Positions 9,777-16,915 of a stretch of 64,000 nt of DNA are shown here, piece after piece. Both the position numbers and the translations under genes were made by a program. The notes under the pieces were generated by a model. It saw only the letters and a program-made list of their open reading frames with translations. It had not been told where the DNA came from and did not search any database. This DNA comes from an uncultured Bacteroidales bacterium (GTDB taxonomy: Bacteria > Bacteroidota > Bacteroidia > Bacteroidales > Muribaculaceae). Positions within the stretch are counted from its first letter, which is position 1. Each line of letters opens with the position of its first letter. The DNA lies in contig CADBNR010000063.1 of NCBI GenBank assembly GCA_902796035.1, positions 1-64,000 on the forward strand, read 5' to 3'.

Positions 9777-9814
9777 CTTTGTTCTCTGTTTCGAAAGTTG
9801 TGAAGATTTAGCTA

Positions 9815-9830
9815 CAAAATTACAAAATTA
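9815..9830 (-). promoter_or_regulatory. Tandem -7 promoter motifs for the udk-to-MBOAT operon
   Basis: Two adjacent copies of TAATTTTG read leftwards at 9823-9830 and 9815-9822, 8 bases apart. Transcription would start near 9808-9818, leaving a leader of about 30-40 bases before udk. The pair is divergent from the mlaE promoter only some 25 bases away. Confidence 0.6.
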
Positions 9831-9854
9831 TACCATTAACCCCAAATTTTTTAC

Positions 9855-9862
9855 TAACTTTG
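9855..9862 (+). promoter_or_regulatory. -7 promoter motif for mlaEF
   Basis: TAACTTTG matches the Bacteroidetes -7 consensus and lies 22 bases before the mlaE start codon, giving a very short leader. A matching -33 TTTG element is not obvious. Confidence 0.6.
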
Positions 9863-9884
9863 CATAAATTTTGGACAGATCACA

Positions 9885-10631
9885 ATGTTTGCATCATCAA
9901 TAAAGACTCTTGGGAAATACTGCCTCTTTTTGACGCAGGTATTCCGTGTGCCGGACAAATGGAGGGAATTTTTCAAAAGTCTGGTCAAGGAGATATATAA
10001 GCTGGGAGTGGACTCCATTCCCCTGGTCATCATCATTTCCATATTCATCGGTGCCGTGATATGCATTCAGATGACCATCAATATCGTATCGCCGTTGATT
10101 CCCACATACGCCACAGGACTGGCCACCCGCGAGATTCTGATTCTGGAATTCTCGTCCACCATGATGTGCCTTATCCTGGCCGGTAAGGTAGGCAGCAATA
10201 TTTCGTCGGAAATCGGCACAATGCGAGTCACCGAACAGATCGACGCCATGGAGATAATGGGAATCAATTCGGCCAACTTCATCGTGTTGCCTAAGATAAT
10301 CGGATTCATCCTGTTCATACCCGTACTCGGCATCCTCTCCATGTTCTTCGGAATCTTAGGTGGTATCATAATCGCCGAATTTACCGATATGATCAGTTAC
10401 GAGCATTTCGTATACGGACTGCAGTCTTTCTTCAACGAATGGCACATCTGGTATTCGCTTATCAAATGTCTGGTTTTTGCGTTCATCATCACCTCGGTGG
10501 CTGCCTTCTATGGTTATTATGTCAAGGGTGGCTCGCTTGAGGTAGGTCAGTCCAGCACCAAGGCCGTGGTGTCGAGTTCTATCCTGATTCTGCTGGCCGA
10601 CGTGATTCTCACTAAACTTCTGTTGCAATGA
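9885..10631 (+). CDS. mlaE: MlaE-family ABC transporter permease
   Basis: This is the integral membrane permease of an MCE-type phospholipid transporter (Ttg2B/YrbE family). It has 248 residues with about five to six hydrophobic segments. The conserved block is visible, with AGKVGSNISSEIGTMRVTEQ near residue 101 continuing into IDAMEIMGI. The end of the gene overlaps the start of mlaF by four bases (ATGA), so the two are translationally coupled. The substrate-binding MCE partner is probably the protein encoded at 5748-6647 on the other strand. Confidence 0.92.
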   Translation: MFASSIKTLGKYCLFLTQVFRVPDKWREFFKSLVKEIYKLGVDSIPLVIIISIFIGAVICIQMTINIVSPLIPTYATGLATREILILEFSSTMMCLILAGKVGSNISSEIGTMRVTEQIDAMEIMGINSANFIVLPKIIGFILFIPVLGILSMFFGILGGIIIAEFTDMISYEHFVYGLQSFFNEWHIWYSLIKCLVFAFIITSVAAFYGYYVKGGSLEVGQSSTKAVVSSSILILLADVILTKLLLQ

Positions 10632-11422
10632 TCGAAGCTCACAACATATCCAAATGGTTTGACGGTCAGCAGATTCTGTTTGACGTATCGGCCAAGTTCG
10701 AGACCGGCAAGACCAATCTGATAATCGGGCAGTCAGGCTCTGGCAAGACTGTGTTCATGAAGTGTCTTATCGGACTGCTGACACCCGAAGAAGGCGAGAT
10801 ACTATACGACGGACGTAAGTTCCGGTCGCTCGACATAGAGCAGAAGCGTCAGTTGCGCACGGAAATCGGCGTATTGTTCCAGGGTTCGGCCCTGTTCGAC
10901 AATGAGACAGTGCTTGGCAACGTGATGTTTCCCTTGAAGATGTTCAGCCCGTTAAGCCACGCTGAGCAGTTGGAACGTGCTCGCTTCTGCATCAACCGCG
11001 TAGGTCTGAAAAACGCCAATGACAAATACCCAAGCGAAATTTCCGGCGGCATGCAGAAGCGTGTTGCCATCGCCCGTGCCATCGCCCTGAATCCCAAATA
11101 CCTGTTCTGCGACGAGCCAAACTCCGGACTCGACCCCAAGACCTCTATTCTTATTGACGAGCTTCTCAGCGACATCACGCATGAATACGAAATCACTACA
11201 ATAATCAATACCCACGACATGAACTCTGTGCTGGGAATCGGCGAGAACATCGTGTTCATCAATCAAGGCCGATGCGACTGGACCGGCAATGACAAGACCA
11301 TATTCCGGTCCAAGAGCAAGTCGCTGAATGAATTCGTATTCGCATCCAGGCTCTTTAAAGAGGTCAAGCTTTTCCTTGAGCGCCAGTACGAAAGCGAATC
11401 GAATGCTGAATCCAAAGGCTGA
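10628..11422 (+). CDS. mlaF: MlaF-family ABC transporter ATP-binding protein
   Basis: This is the ATPase subunit that drives the MlaE permease in retrograde or anterograde phospholipid transport. Walker A GQSGSGKTV is near residue 36, the signature ISGGMQKRVAIARAIA near 138, Walker B LFCDEPNSGLDP near 158 and the switch histidine is in NTHDMNSV. At 264 residues it is standard length. It is the second gene of a two-gene unit; just four bases after its stop begins a palindromic repeat element. Confidence 0.92.
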   Translation: MIEAHNISKWFDGQQILFDVSAKFETGKTNLIIGQSGSGKTVFMKCLIGLLTPEEGEILYDGRKFRSLDIEQKRQLRTEIGVLFQGSALFDNETVLGNVMFPLKMFSPLSHAEQLERARFCINRVGLKNANDKYPSEISGGMQKRVAIARAIALNPKYLFCDEPNSGLDPKTSILIDELLSDITHEYEITTIINTHDMNSVLGIGENIVFINQGRCDWTGNDKTIFRSKSKSLNEFVFASRLFKEVKLFLERQYESESNAESKG

Positions 11423-11425
11423 TTA

Positions 11426-11621
11426 AGAGTGTGTTTACTTTTAAATCAAATTAAGATTGAGAGGATTTTTTGAGATGATTTTGCAAGCCAAGGAGGGAGC
11501 GTTGCGGGCACCGTGACCGACGAAGCTTGGCAAAATCAGCCAAAAAAAGACCTCAAGATTAATTTGAAGTTTAAATAATCACGCTATTCATTGCTAAAAC
11601 GGTTTAAAAGTAACACACTCT
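11426..11621. repeat. Palindromic intergenic element, copy 1 (E1)
   Basis: This 196-bp element fills most of the 335-base gap between mlaF and rubrerythrin. Its ends are inverted repeats: AGAGTGTGTTTACTTTTAAA on the left and its near complement on the right, where the right copy lacks one T. Inner arms (about 11445-11486 and 11528-11572) pair imperfectly, so the whole element could fold into one long hairpin. The core (about 11485-11530) reads AAGGAGGGAGC, TTGCGGGCA, GACCGACGAAG left to right. Bases 11441-11486 match copy 2 at 45 of 46 positions, but copy 2 has its core reversed. No transposase is encoded and no clear target duplication is seen. Confidence 0.8.
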
Positions 11622-11689
11622 AAGACCTTTTCTCGAATCGAAATCAAAGGAAACAATATCAGTTTTTATTTGTTGATACAGTAAAGGCT

Positions 11690-11717
11690 GACGGATGTCG
11701 GCGAACCGATATCCGTC
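11690..11717 (+). promoter_or_regulatory. Strong hairpin upstream of rubrerythrin
   Basis: GACGGATGTCGG and CCGATATCCGTC form a 12-bp stem (one G-T pair) around a CGAA tetraloop, ending 40 bases before the rubrerythrin start. It may be a leader structure or a terminator for upstream transcription; no U tract follows. No convincing TAnnTTTG motif was found in the 136 bases before the gene. Confidence 0.5.
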
Positions 11718-11757
11718 TGTCACGAAACGTGTAATCTGCTTATAAAAACAAACTGAT

Positions 11758-12348
11758 ATGTCAGACACAAAGAAAAGCGTAAAGGGAACCAAGACCGAAG
11801 CCAACCTGGTCATCTCCTATCTTGCCGAATCATCGGCATACACCCGCTACATGTTCTATGCGCAGCAGGCCGACAAAGAGGGATATTTCCCTATCGGCGA
11901 GATATTCCGCGCCACAGCCGAGAACGAGATGCGTCACGCCAAAGTATATTTCAAATATCTGGAGGGAGGCTCCGTTACGGTACCTATGGCAGCTGATGCA
12001 GGCGTGATCGGTACTACTGCCGAAAACCTGGCCATCGCCGCGAAGGAGGAGAAATTCGAGGGCGTGGAACTATATGAAGGATTCGCCAAAACCGCCAAAG
12101 AAGAGGGATTCGACGAAATAGCCGCTCACTTCAGCGCCATCGCCACAATCGAACAGCGTCACGAAGACCGCTTCAACCACTACCTGAAACAGGTTCAGGA
12201 CGGTACGGTCTGGAAACGCGACACTCCCATCAAGTGGCAGTGCCTGGTTTGCGGATACGTGTACGAAGGACTGACGCCCCCTAAGGTATGCCCGGCATGC
12301 GACCATCCGTATCAGCATTACATCGGCCTGGATTATGATGTAATCTGA
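11758..12348 (+). CDS. rbr: Rubrerythrin
   Basis: Rubrerythrin reduces hydrogen peroxide to water and protects anaerobes from oxidative stress. Residues 1-145 or so form the ferritin-like four-helix domain with diiron ligands in AYTRYMFYAQQADKEG, ENEMRHAK and the ATIEQRHEDRF segment. Residues 160-190 form a rubredoxin domain with CLVCGYVYEG and CPACDHP binding one iron. The length of 196 residues is typical. It stands alone, preceded by a strong hairpin and followed by a terminator shared with glycerate kinase on the other strand. Confidence 0.95.
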   Translation: MSDTKKSVKGTKTEANLVISYLAESSAYTRYMFYAQQADKEGYFPIGEIFRATAENEMRHAKVYFKYLEGGSVTVPMAADAGVIGTTAENLAIAAKEEKFEGVELYEGFAKTAKEEGFDEIAAHFSAIATIEQRHEDRFNHYLKQVQDGTVWKRDTPIKWQCLVCGYVYEGLTPPKVCPACDHPYQHYIGLDYDVI

Positions 12349-12378
12349 TTAACGATTATAGAAATAATACACACATCC

Positions 12379-13539
12379 TCAGCTCCGGTCGCACTGCCTC
12401 CGGAGCTTCTTTATTTTGTTCTCCGCCGTGCGCCTCACGGCATTTTCCAGACGCTGTCCGGCTACGGTATTGTTCATTGGATTTTGTGTGGGATCCTGAC
12501 CGGCATTGATATCTACCACCATTTCGAAACCGGAATTCAACAGAGCCTCTTTGTTCTCGACTTTTCCGGCAAAAAGCCATACCGGCACATTCCAATTCCG
12601 GGAGTGTCTCAGAATTCCTGCGGACACTTTGCCCTGCAACGTCTGGCTGTCGGCTTTCCCCTCTCCTGTCAATACCAAGGCTGTTTCAGTGAGTCTTGCA
12701 TCGAAATCTGAAAGCACCAGCATATAGTCTATACCTGATTCCATCTTAGCCCTCGCCAGAGCAGCCAGACCATACCCGGCGCCACCTGCCGCTCCGGCGC
12801 CTTTTACGGATTCGGCTTTAACTCCAGTTTTTCGTTCAATGACTTCACGCACATTCTCCATGCCTAGTTCCAGGCCATCCAGATCCTCGGACTTAACGCC
12901 CTTTTGTGTAGCATACAGTTTCACGGCACCCTCTGGCCCGCAGAATGGTATATCTGCATCATAGAGTACCGTTATGTCGCATTGACTCTTTAATTGTTCC
13001 AATGCCGTTGAATCTATATCGGCAATGTCTATCAGGTCCGCACCGGTTACGGGCCGATTGAGAATCCCATCCCGAGTATATACCTTAAGCCCGAGTGCCT
13101 GAAGCGCACCTATGGCCACATCGTTTGTTGCGCTTCCGCCAAGACATATCGTGATATGCTTCGCCCCTGCTTCTATTGCCTTTACCATAGCCATACCCAA
13201 TCCGTACGAACTTGTGTGCATCGCATCGCGCTCATCGGGAGTCAGCATGGTCAATCCGGCACATTGCGCCATTTCAACGTAGGCAGTCTCGCTGTCACAA
13301 TCCATTATATATTTAGACTCACATTCGCGCAACAACGGATCAAGCACCCGGATTGCCACCTCTCGCCCACCTGTCATGCTACGTATCGCATCAATCGTGC
13401 CTTCCCCTCCGTCTGCCATAGGCATAACGGACACCTTGCAACCGGGAATAGCACTCATGACGCCCCTCTTGGCTGCCTCTCCGGCTTCCAAACCGGTCAT
13501 ACATCCCTTAAACGAATCGAACGCACATATCACTTTCAT
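12379..13539 (-). CDS. Glycerate kinase (GlxK/GarK family)
   Basis: The enzyme phosphorylates glycerate, most likely to 2-phosphoglycerate, feeding it into glycolysis. The start MKVICAFDSFKGCMT is the conserved family opening, PMADGGEGT follows near residue 41, GGSATNDVAIGALQALG near 134, and GEGKADSQTLQGK near 294. At 386 residues it has family length. Codon 1 lies only seven bases after a TAnnTTTG motif, so the transcript may be leaderless. The last codons overlap a convergent terminator hairpin. Confidence 0.9.
   Translation of the reverse strand: MKVICAFDSFKGCMTGLEAGEAAKRGVMSAIPGCKVSVMPMADGGEGTIDAIRSMTGGREVAIRVLDPLLRECESKYIMDCDSETAYVEMAQCAGLTMLTPDERDAMHTSSYGLGMAMVKAIEAGAKHITICLGGSATNDVAIGALQALGLKVYTRDGILNRPVTGADLIDIADIDSTALEQLKSQCDITVLYDADIPFCGPEGAVKLYATQKGVKSEDLDGLELGMENVREVIERKTGVKAESVKGAGAAGGAGYGLAALARAKMESGIDYMLVLSDFDARLTETALVLTGEGKADSQTLQGKVSAGILRHSRNWNVPVWLFAGKVENKEALLNSGFEMVVDINAGQDPTQNPMNNTVAGQRLENAVRRTAENKIKKLRRQCDRS
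12381..12407. terminator. Bidirectional terminator between rubrerythrin and glycerate kinase
   Basis: AGCTCCGG and CCGGAGCT form a perfect 8-bp stem with an 11-base loop, followed on the plus strand by TCTTTATTTT. It overlaps the last codons of the convergent glycerate kinase gene. Confidence 0.7.
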
Positions 13540-13546
13540 AACATTG

Positions 13547-13554
13547 CAAAAGTA
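13547..13554 (-). promoter_or_regulatory. -7 promoter motif for glycerate kinase
   Basis: The minus strand reads TACTTTTG, fitting TAnnTTTG. Its last base is eight positions before the A of the start codon, so transcription would begin at or within a few bases of the ATG. Confidence 0.5.
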
Positions 13555-13620
13555 ATATTTTTTGACCGTAAAACAATAATTGCAATCAATACTGACTTAT
13601 TAGAATAGAACGAACTTGAC

Positions 13621-14427
13621 ATGATAATAGAGATAACTGACATCAACGACTCCCGCATCGCGCCGTATATCGGACTGACGGAAGCCCAGTTGCGCAACAG
13701 GCTGCATGCCGATCAGGGCATTTTCATAGCGGAAAGTCCCAAAGTAATCCGTGTGGCGTTGAGCGCCGGCTATGAACCGATTTCAATGCTCTGCGAGGAA
13801 CGTCACATCACAGGCGATGCCGCCGACATAATTCAGTCGTGTCCTGACATCGACATATACACCGGTTCACGCGACTTGCTGACCACTATAACGGGATATA
13901 AGCTGACTCGCGGAGTACTTTGTGCCATGCGACGCAAGCCTTTGCCTTCAGTTAAGCATATTTGCGCCGACGGGCATCGTGTCGCCGTGATTTACGGTGT
14001 GACAGATACCACAAATATCGGCTCGATTTTCCGTTCAGCCGCGGCTTTGGGCATAGATGCTGTCGTACTGTCGTCCGACTCCTGCGACCCTCTGAACCGA
14101 CGCGCCGTCCGCGTGTCGATGGGCACCGTTTTCCTGGTGCCCTGGACTTTTTCCGACCATCCCCTTCAGGAACTGAACAGCCTCGGATACAAAACCACCG
14201 CTTTAGCACTCTCGGACAACTCCGTCAGCATCGACGATCCATTGCTGAGTAATATTGACAAACTCGCCATGGTACTCGGCACGGAAGGCGACGGCCTTCC
14301 CGCCTCCACGATAGCTGAGGCAGACTATACCGTCCGCATTCCCATGCATCATCAGGTAGATTCCCTCAATGTGGGGGCGGCAGCTGCCGTTGCGTTCTGG
14401 CAGTTACGCCATGCAGGCGTCAAATAA
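13621..14427 (+). CDS. SpoU/TrmH-family RNA 2'-O-ribose methyltransferase
   Basis: A SPOUT-class methyltransferase that methylates a ribose 2'-OH in rRNA or tRNA using SAM. After an N-terminal substrate-binding domain (about residues 1-115) come the three SpoU motifs: NIGSIFRSAAALG near residue 132, VLGTEGDGLP near 220, and IPMHHQVDSLNVGAAAAVAF near 240, forming the knotted SAM site. At 268 residues it resembles RlmB/TsnR-like members, but the exact target nucleotide cannot be read from sequence. It is divergent from glycerate kinase and convergent with the next gene. Confidence 0.88.
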   Translation: MIIEITDINDSRIAPYIGLTEAQLRNRLHADQGIFIAESPKVIRVALSAGYEPISMLCEERHITGDAADIIQSCPDIDIYTGSRDLLTTITGYKLTRGVLCAMRRKPLPSVKHICADGHRVAVIYGVTDTTNIGSIFRSAAALGIDAVVLSSDSCDPLNRRAVRVSMGTVFLVPWTFSDHPLQELNSLGYKTTALALSDNSVSIDDPLLSNIDKLAMVLGTEGDGLPASTIAEADYTVRIPMHHQVDSLNVGAAAAVAFWQLRHAGVK

Positions 14428-14442
14428 CGGCATCTGACGGTT

Positions 14443-15000
14443 TCATTCAGGCTTCAAGGTCACCCATGTGTGGTCGTGGCCGGTGGCTGGTATCACCTTC
14501 TCCAGCAAATCACTTAGCGTCATCACGATGCTTGATGTATTCACACACGGATGACATGCGTATGTGGTGCACTCCTTCAGGTCTTCGTCTATTATCAGCC
14601 TTACCTTATGCTCCTTGTCATGAATCAGCCCCATAGGCGATACGGCACCGGGATGAATGTGCAGATACTGATCCATCTGTTCGGCTCCGGCAAACGACAA
14701 CCGGGCACATCCCAACTGCGAACTGAGGTATTTGGTCTTGAACGGCTTGTCGGCAGGTATCATAAGCAGATAGAAGTCGGTCTGCTGTCTGTTGGTCAGG
14801 AACAGGTTCTTGAACACCGGCGCACCGGCATCCTTGCGCACCATCTCGCACTCCTCCATTGTGAAGGCCGCCGGATGACACAAGGTGGTGTAGCTCACGC
14901 CTAACTTGTCCAGGAAATCGTATACCTTAAGTTCTGCTTCCGTTCGCAACTCATTCCCTTCCGTGGGACGTCCGTCATATTTTACTGTCTTGAAATCCAT
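14443..15000 (-). CDS. ProX/YbaK-type aminoacyl-tRNA deacylase
   Basis: The 185-residue protein is a free-standing prolyl-tRNA editing domain, which hydrolyses mischarged tRNA (for instance alanyl- or cysteinyl-tRNA Pro). Family marks are the lysine in VFKNLFLTNR near residue 65, HPGAVSPMGLIHD near 115 and the CHPCVNTSSIVM segment near 150. This pattern is closest to ProX/PrdX (ProXp-ala) proteins; YbaK would be the alternative. It is transcribed divergently from the LTA-synthase-like gene, with a promoter motif in the gap. Confidence 0.85.
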   Translation of the reverse strand: MDFKTVKYDGRPTEGNELRTEAELKVYDFLDKLGVSYTTLCHPAAFTMEECEMVRKDAGAPVFKNLFLTNRQQTDFYLLMIPADKPFKTKYLSSQLGCARLSFAGAEQMDQYLHIHPGAVSPMGLIHDKEHKVRLIIDEDLKECTTYACHPCVNTSSIVMTLSDLLEKVIPATGHDHTWVTLKPE

Positions 15001-15021
15001 GTCATATATGTTCTACCGGTG

Positions 15022-15029
15022 CAAAATTA
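15022..15029 (-). promoter_or_regulatory. -7 promoter motif for the ProX-type gene
   Basis: TAATTTTG on the minus strand, 21 bases before the start codon of the deacylase gene. It is paired with an opposite-facing motif 25 bases away. Confidence 0.6.
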
Positions 15030-15053
15030 CTGCTTTTATTCCTTATTTTTTAG

Positions 15054-15061
15054 TAATTTTG
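15054..15061 (+). promoter_or_regulatory. -7 promoter motif for the LTA-synthase-like gene
   Basis: TAATTTTG on the plus strand, 27 bases before the start codon at 15089. Confidence 0.6.
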
Positions 15062-15088
15062 CTTACATAATAGAACTTTTACATAATC

Positions 15089-16915
15089 ATGAAACAGGCG
15101 GTATTACGGTATATTGTTACATTTCTGATGTTTATGGCGGTTTTCATTATAGAAAAGCCCATATTCATGCTCGTTTATTCATCGCTATATCCGGGCATCG
15201 GCATCGGAGACGTTCTCTCCGTGATATGGCATGGCCTATTGATCGACGCATCCGTCTCTGGATACCTTACCGTCATCCCGGCTCTGCTCATTCTGGCAAT
15301 GCTTTTGGTGCGTTCGCGAGTAACAGATATCATTGCACGCATTTACTTCATAATAGTGTCACTGTTGCTCGCCGCCATATTCGTGGGCGACACCGTACTT
15401 TACGGTTACTGGGGTTTCAAGCTCGACGCCACTCCCCTGTTTTACTTCGCTTCGTCGCCGTCGGCGGCTATGGCCAGCGTATCTACATGGCAGGTAATCG
15501 GAGGGGTTATATTATGGCTCGTTGTCGCTGCTCTGTTTTATATCGCGTTTTATTTCACATCCTTACGTATCAAAGTCAGTCCGTTATCTAAAAAGCGCAA
15601 ACCGTGGGGCGTGGTTCTCGGACTCTTTATGACCGCCCTCCTGTTTCTCCCGATACGCGGTGGCGTCACAGTTTCTACAATGAACGTCAGCTACGCATAT
15701 TTCAGCCAGAATCAGCGTCTGAATCATGCAGCCGTCAATCCTGCGTTCTCGTTGCTCTATTCGCTCAACCAGCAGAAGGATTTCAGCAAGCAGTTCCGTT
15801 ATTTTGACAACGACGAGGCCACACGCATTGCCGCAGAACTGACCGATACCCGATTCACCGGCGACACAACGTTGCTCAACACCTACCGGCCGGACGTGTG
15901 GATCATAATCGCCGAAAGTTTTTCGGCACACCTCATGCCATCGCTCGGTGGAGAACCTATAGCCGTGAAACTCGATTCCATCGCTCGTTCCGGATTGCTG
16001 TTCACCAACTTTTACGCCTCCAGCTTCCGCACAGATCGCTCCCTGCCCGCTATTCTCAGCGGATTCCCCGGACAACCCAACACCTCGGTGATGAAGTATG
16101 TAAAGAAAGCCGAACACCTCCCTTCAGTCCCGAAGTCTTTGCGTAAGGCCGGATACGATTGCGCATACTATTATGGCGGTGACGCCAATTTCACCAACAT
16201 GCTGGCATACCTGGTAAACTGCGGATTCGGCCATATTGTAAGCGACAAGGATTTCAGCATAAGCGAAAAAGCAAGCAAATGGGGTGCGCACGACCATACC
16301 CTGTTCGCTCACGTCATTGCGGAGAATGCCGCGGACACCGTCGCCGGCCCCCGTTTCCGCGTGGTGCAGACTTCCAGTAGCCACGAACCGTTTGAGGTGC
16401 CATTCCATAGCAGTTTTACGGATAAACGCCTCAATGCTTTCGCATACGCTGACAATGCCATTGCCACGTTTGTCAACAACCTTGCCTCTTCTCCCCGCTG
16501 GAACCGTACGCTTGTCGTGATTGTGCCCGACCATTACGGTGTGTATCCCGACAATCTCACCGACCCGCAGGCCCGTCATCGCGTGCCGTTGATCATGACC
16601 GGAGGCGCGCTGAAGCGTCGTGGCACTATTGCCACTGTCGGCGATCAGACCGACATTGCCGCCACACTGCTTGACGCGCTTGCCATTCAGCATCAGGACT
16701 TCAAGTTCAGCACCAATCTGATGGACTCCGTAGCACCGCACTACGCGTTCTTTACATCACCCTCGGACTTCGGATTGGTTTCGGCCACCGACACTGTGAC
16801 ATACAGCATCGAATCCGACAAACCCCTCAAAATGCAAGGGCAGAATCCCGATAAAGCTCTTAACCGGGCAAAGGCTTATCTGCAGAAGATCTACGACGCC
16901 ATGTCTGGCCTCTGA
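15089..16915 (+). CDS. LTA synthase-like sulfatase-family membrane enzyme
   Basis: The 608-residue protein has about five transmembrane segments in its first 190 residues, then an extracytoplasmic alkaline-phosphatase/sulfatase-fold domain. DVWIIIAESFSAHLMPSLGG near 270 carries the metal-binding glutamate, SSFRTDRSLPAILSGFPGQP near 310 the threonine nucleophile, and VVIVPDHYGVYPD near 475 the metal-binding aspartate and histidine. Such enzymes move phosphoglycerol or phosphoethanolamine from lipids to envelope glycans or lipids. In a Gram-negative organism lipoteichoic acid itself is unlikely, so the acceptor is unknown. The 3' end overlaps the convergent carboxylesterase gene by 25 bases. 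Confidence 0.87.
   Translation: MKQAVLRYIVTFLMFMAVFIIEKPIFMLVYSSLYPGIGIGDVLSVIWHGLLIDASVSGYLTVIPALLILAMLLVRSRVTDIIARIYFIIVSLLLAAIFVGDTVLYGYWGFKLDATPLFYFASSPSAAMASVSTWQVIGGVILWLVVAALFYIAFYFTSLRIKVSPLSKKRKPWGVVLGLFMTALLFLPIRGGVTVSTMNVSYAYFSQNQRLNHAAVNPAFSLLYSLNQQKDFSKQFRYFDNDEATRIAAELTDTRFTGDTTLLNTYRPDVWIIIAESFSAHLMPSLGGEPIAVKLDSIARSGLLFTNFYASSFRTDRSLPAILSGFPGQPNTSVMKYVKKAEHLPSVPKSLRKAGYDCAYYYGGDANFTNMLAYLVNCGFGHIVSDKDFSISEKASKWGAHDHTLFAHVIAENAADTVAGPRFRVVQTSSSHEPFEVPFHSSFTDKRLNAFAYADNAIATFVNNLASSPRWNRTLVVIVPDHYGVYPDNLTDPQARHRVPLIMTGGALKRRGTIATVGDQTDIAATLLDALAIQHQDFKFSTNLMDSVAPHYAFFTSPSDFGLVSATDTVTYSIESDKPLKMQGQNPDKALNRAKAYLQKIYDAMSGL

Noticed and set aside
15089..16915. True lipoteichoic acid synthase
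   Set aside because: The organism appears Gram-negative with LPS export genes in the window; only the enzyme family, not that product, is supported.
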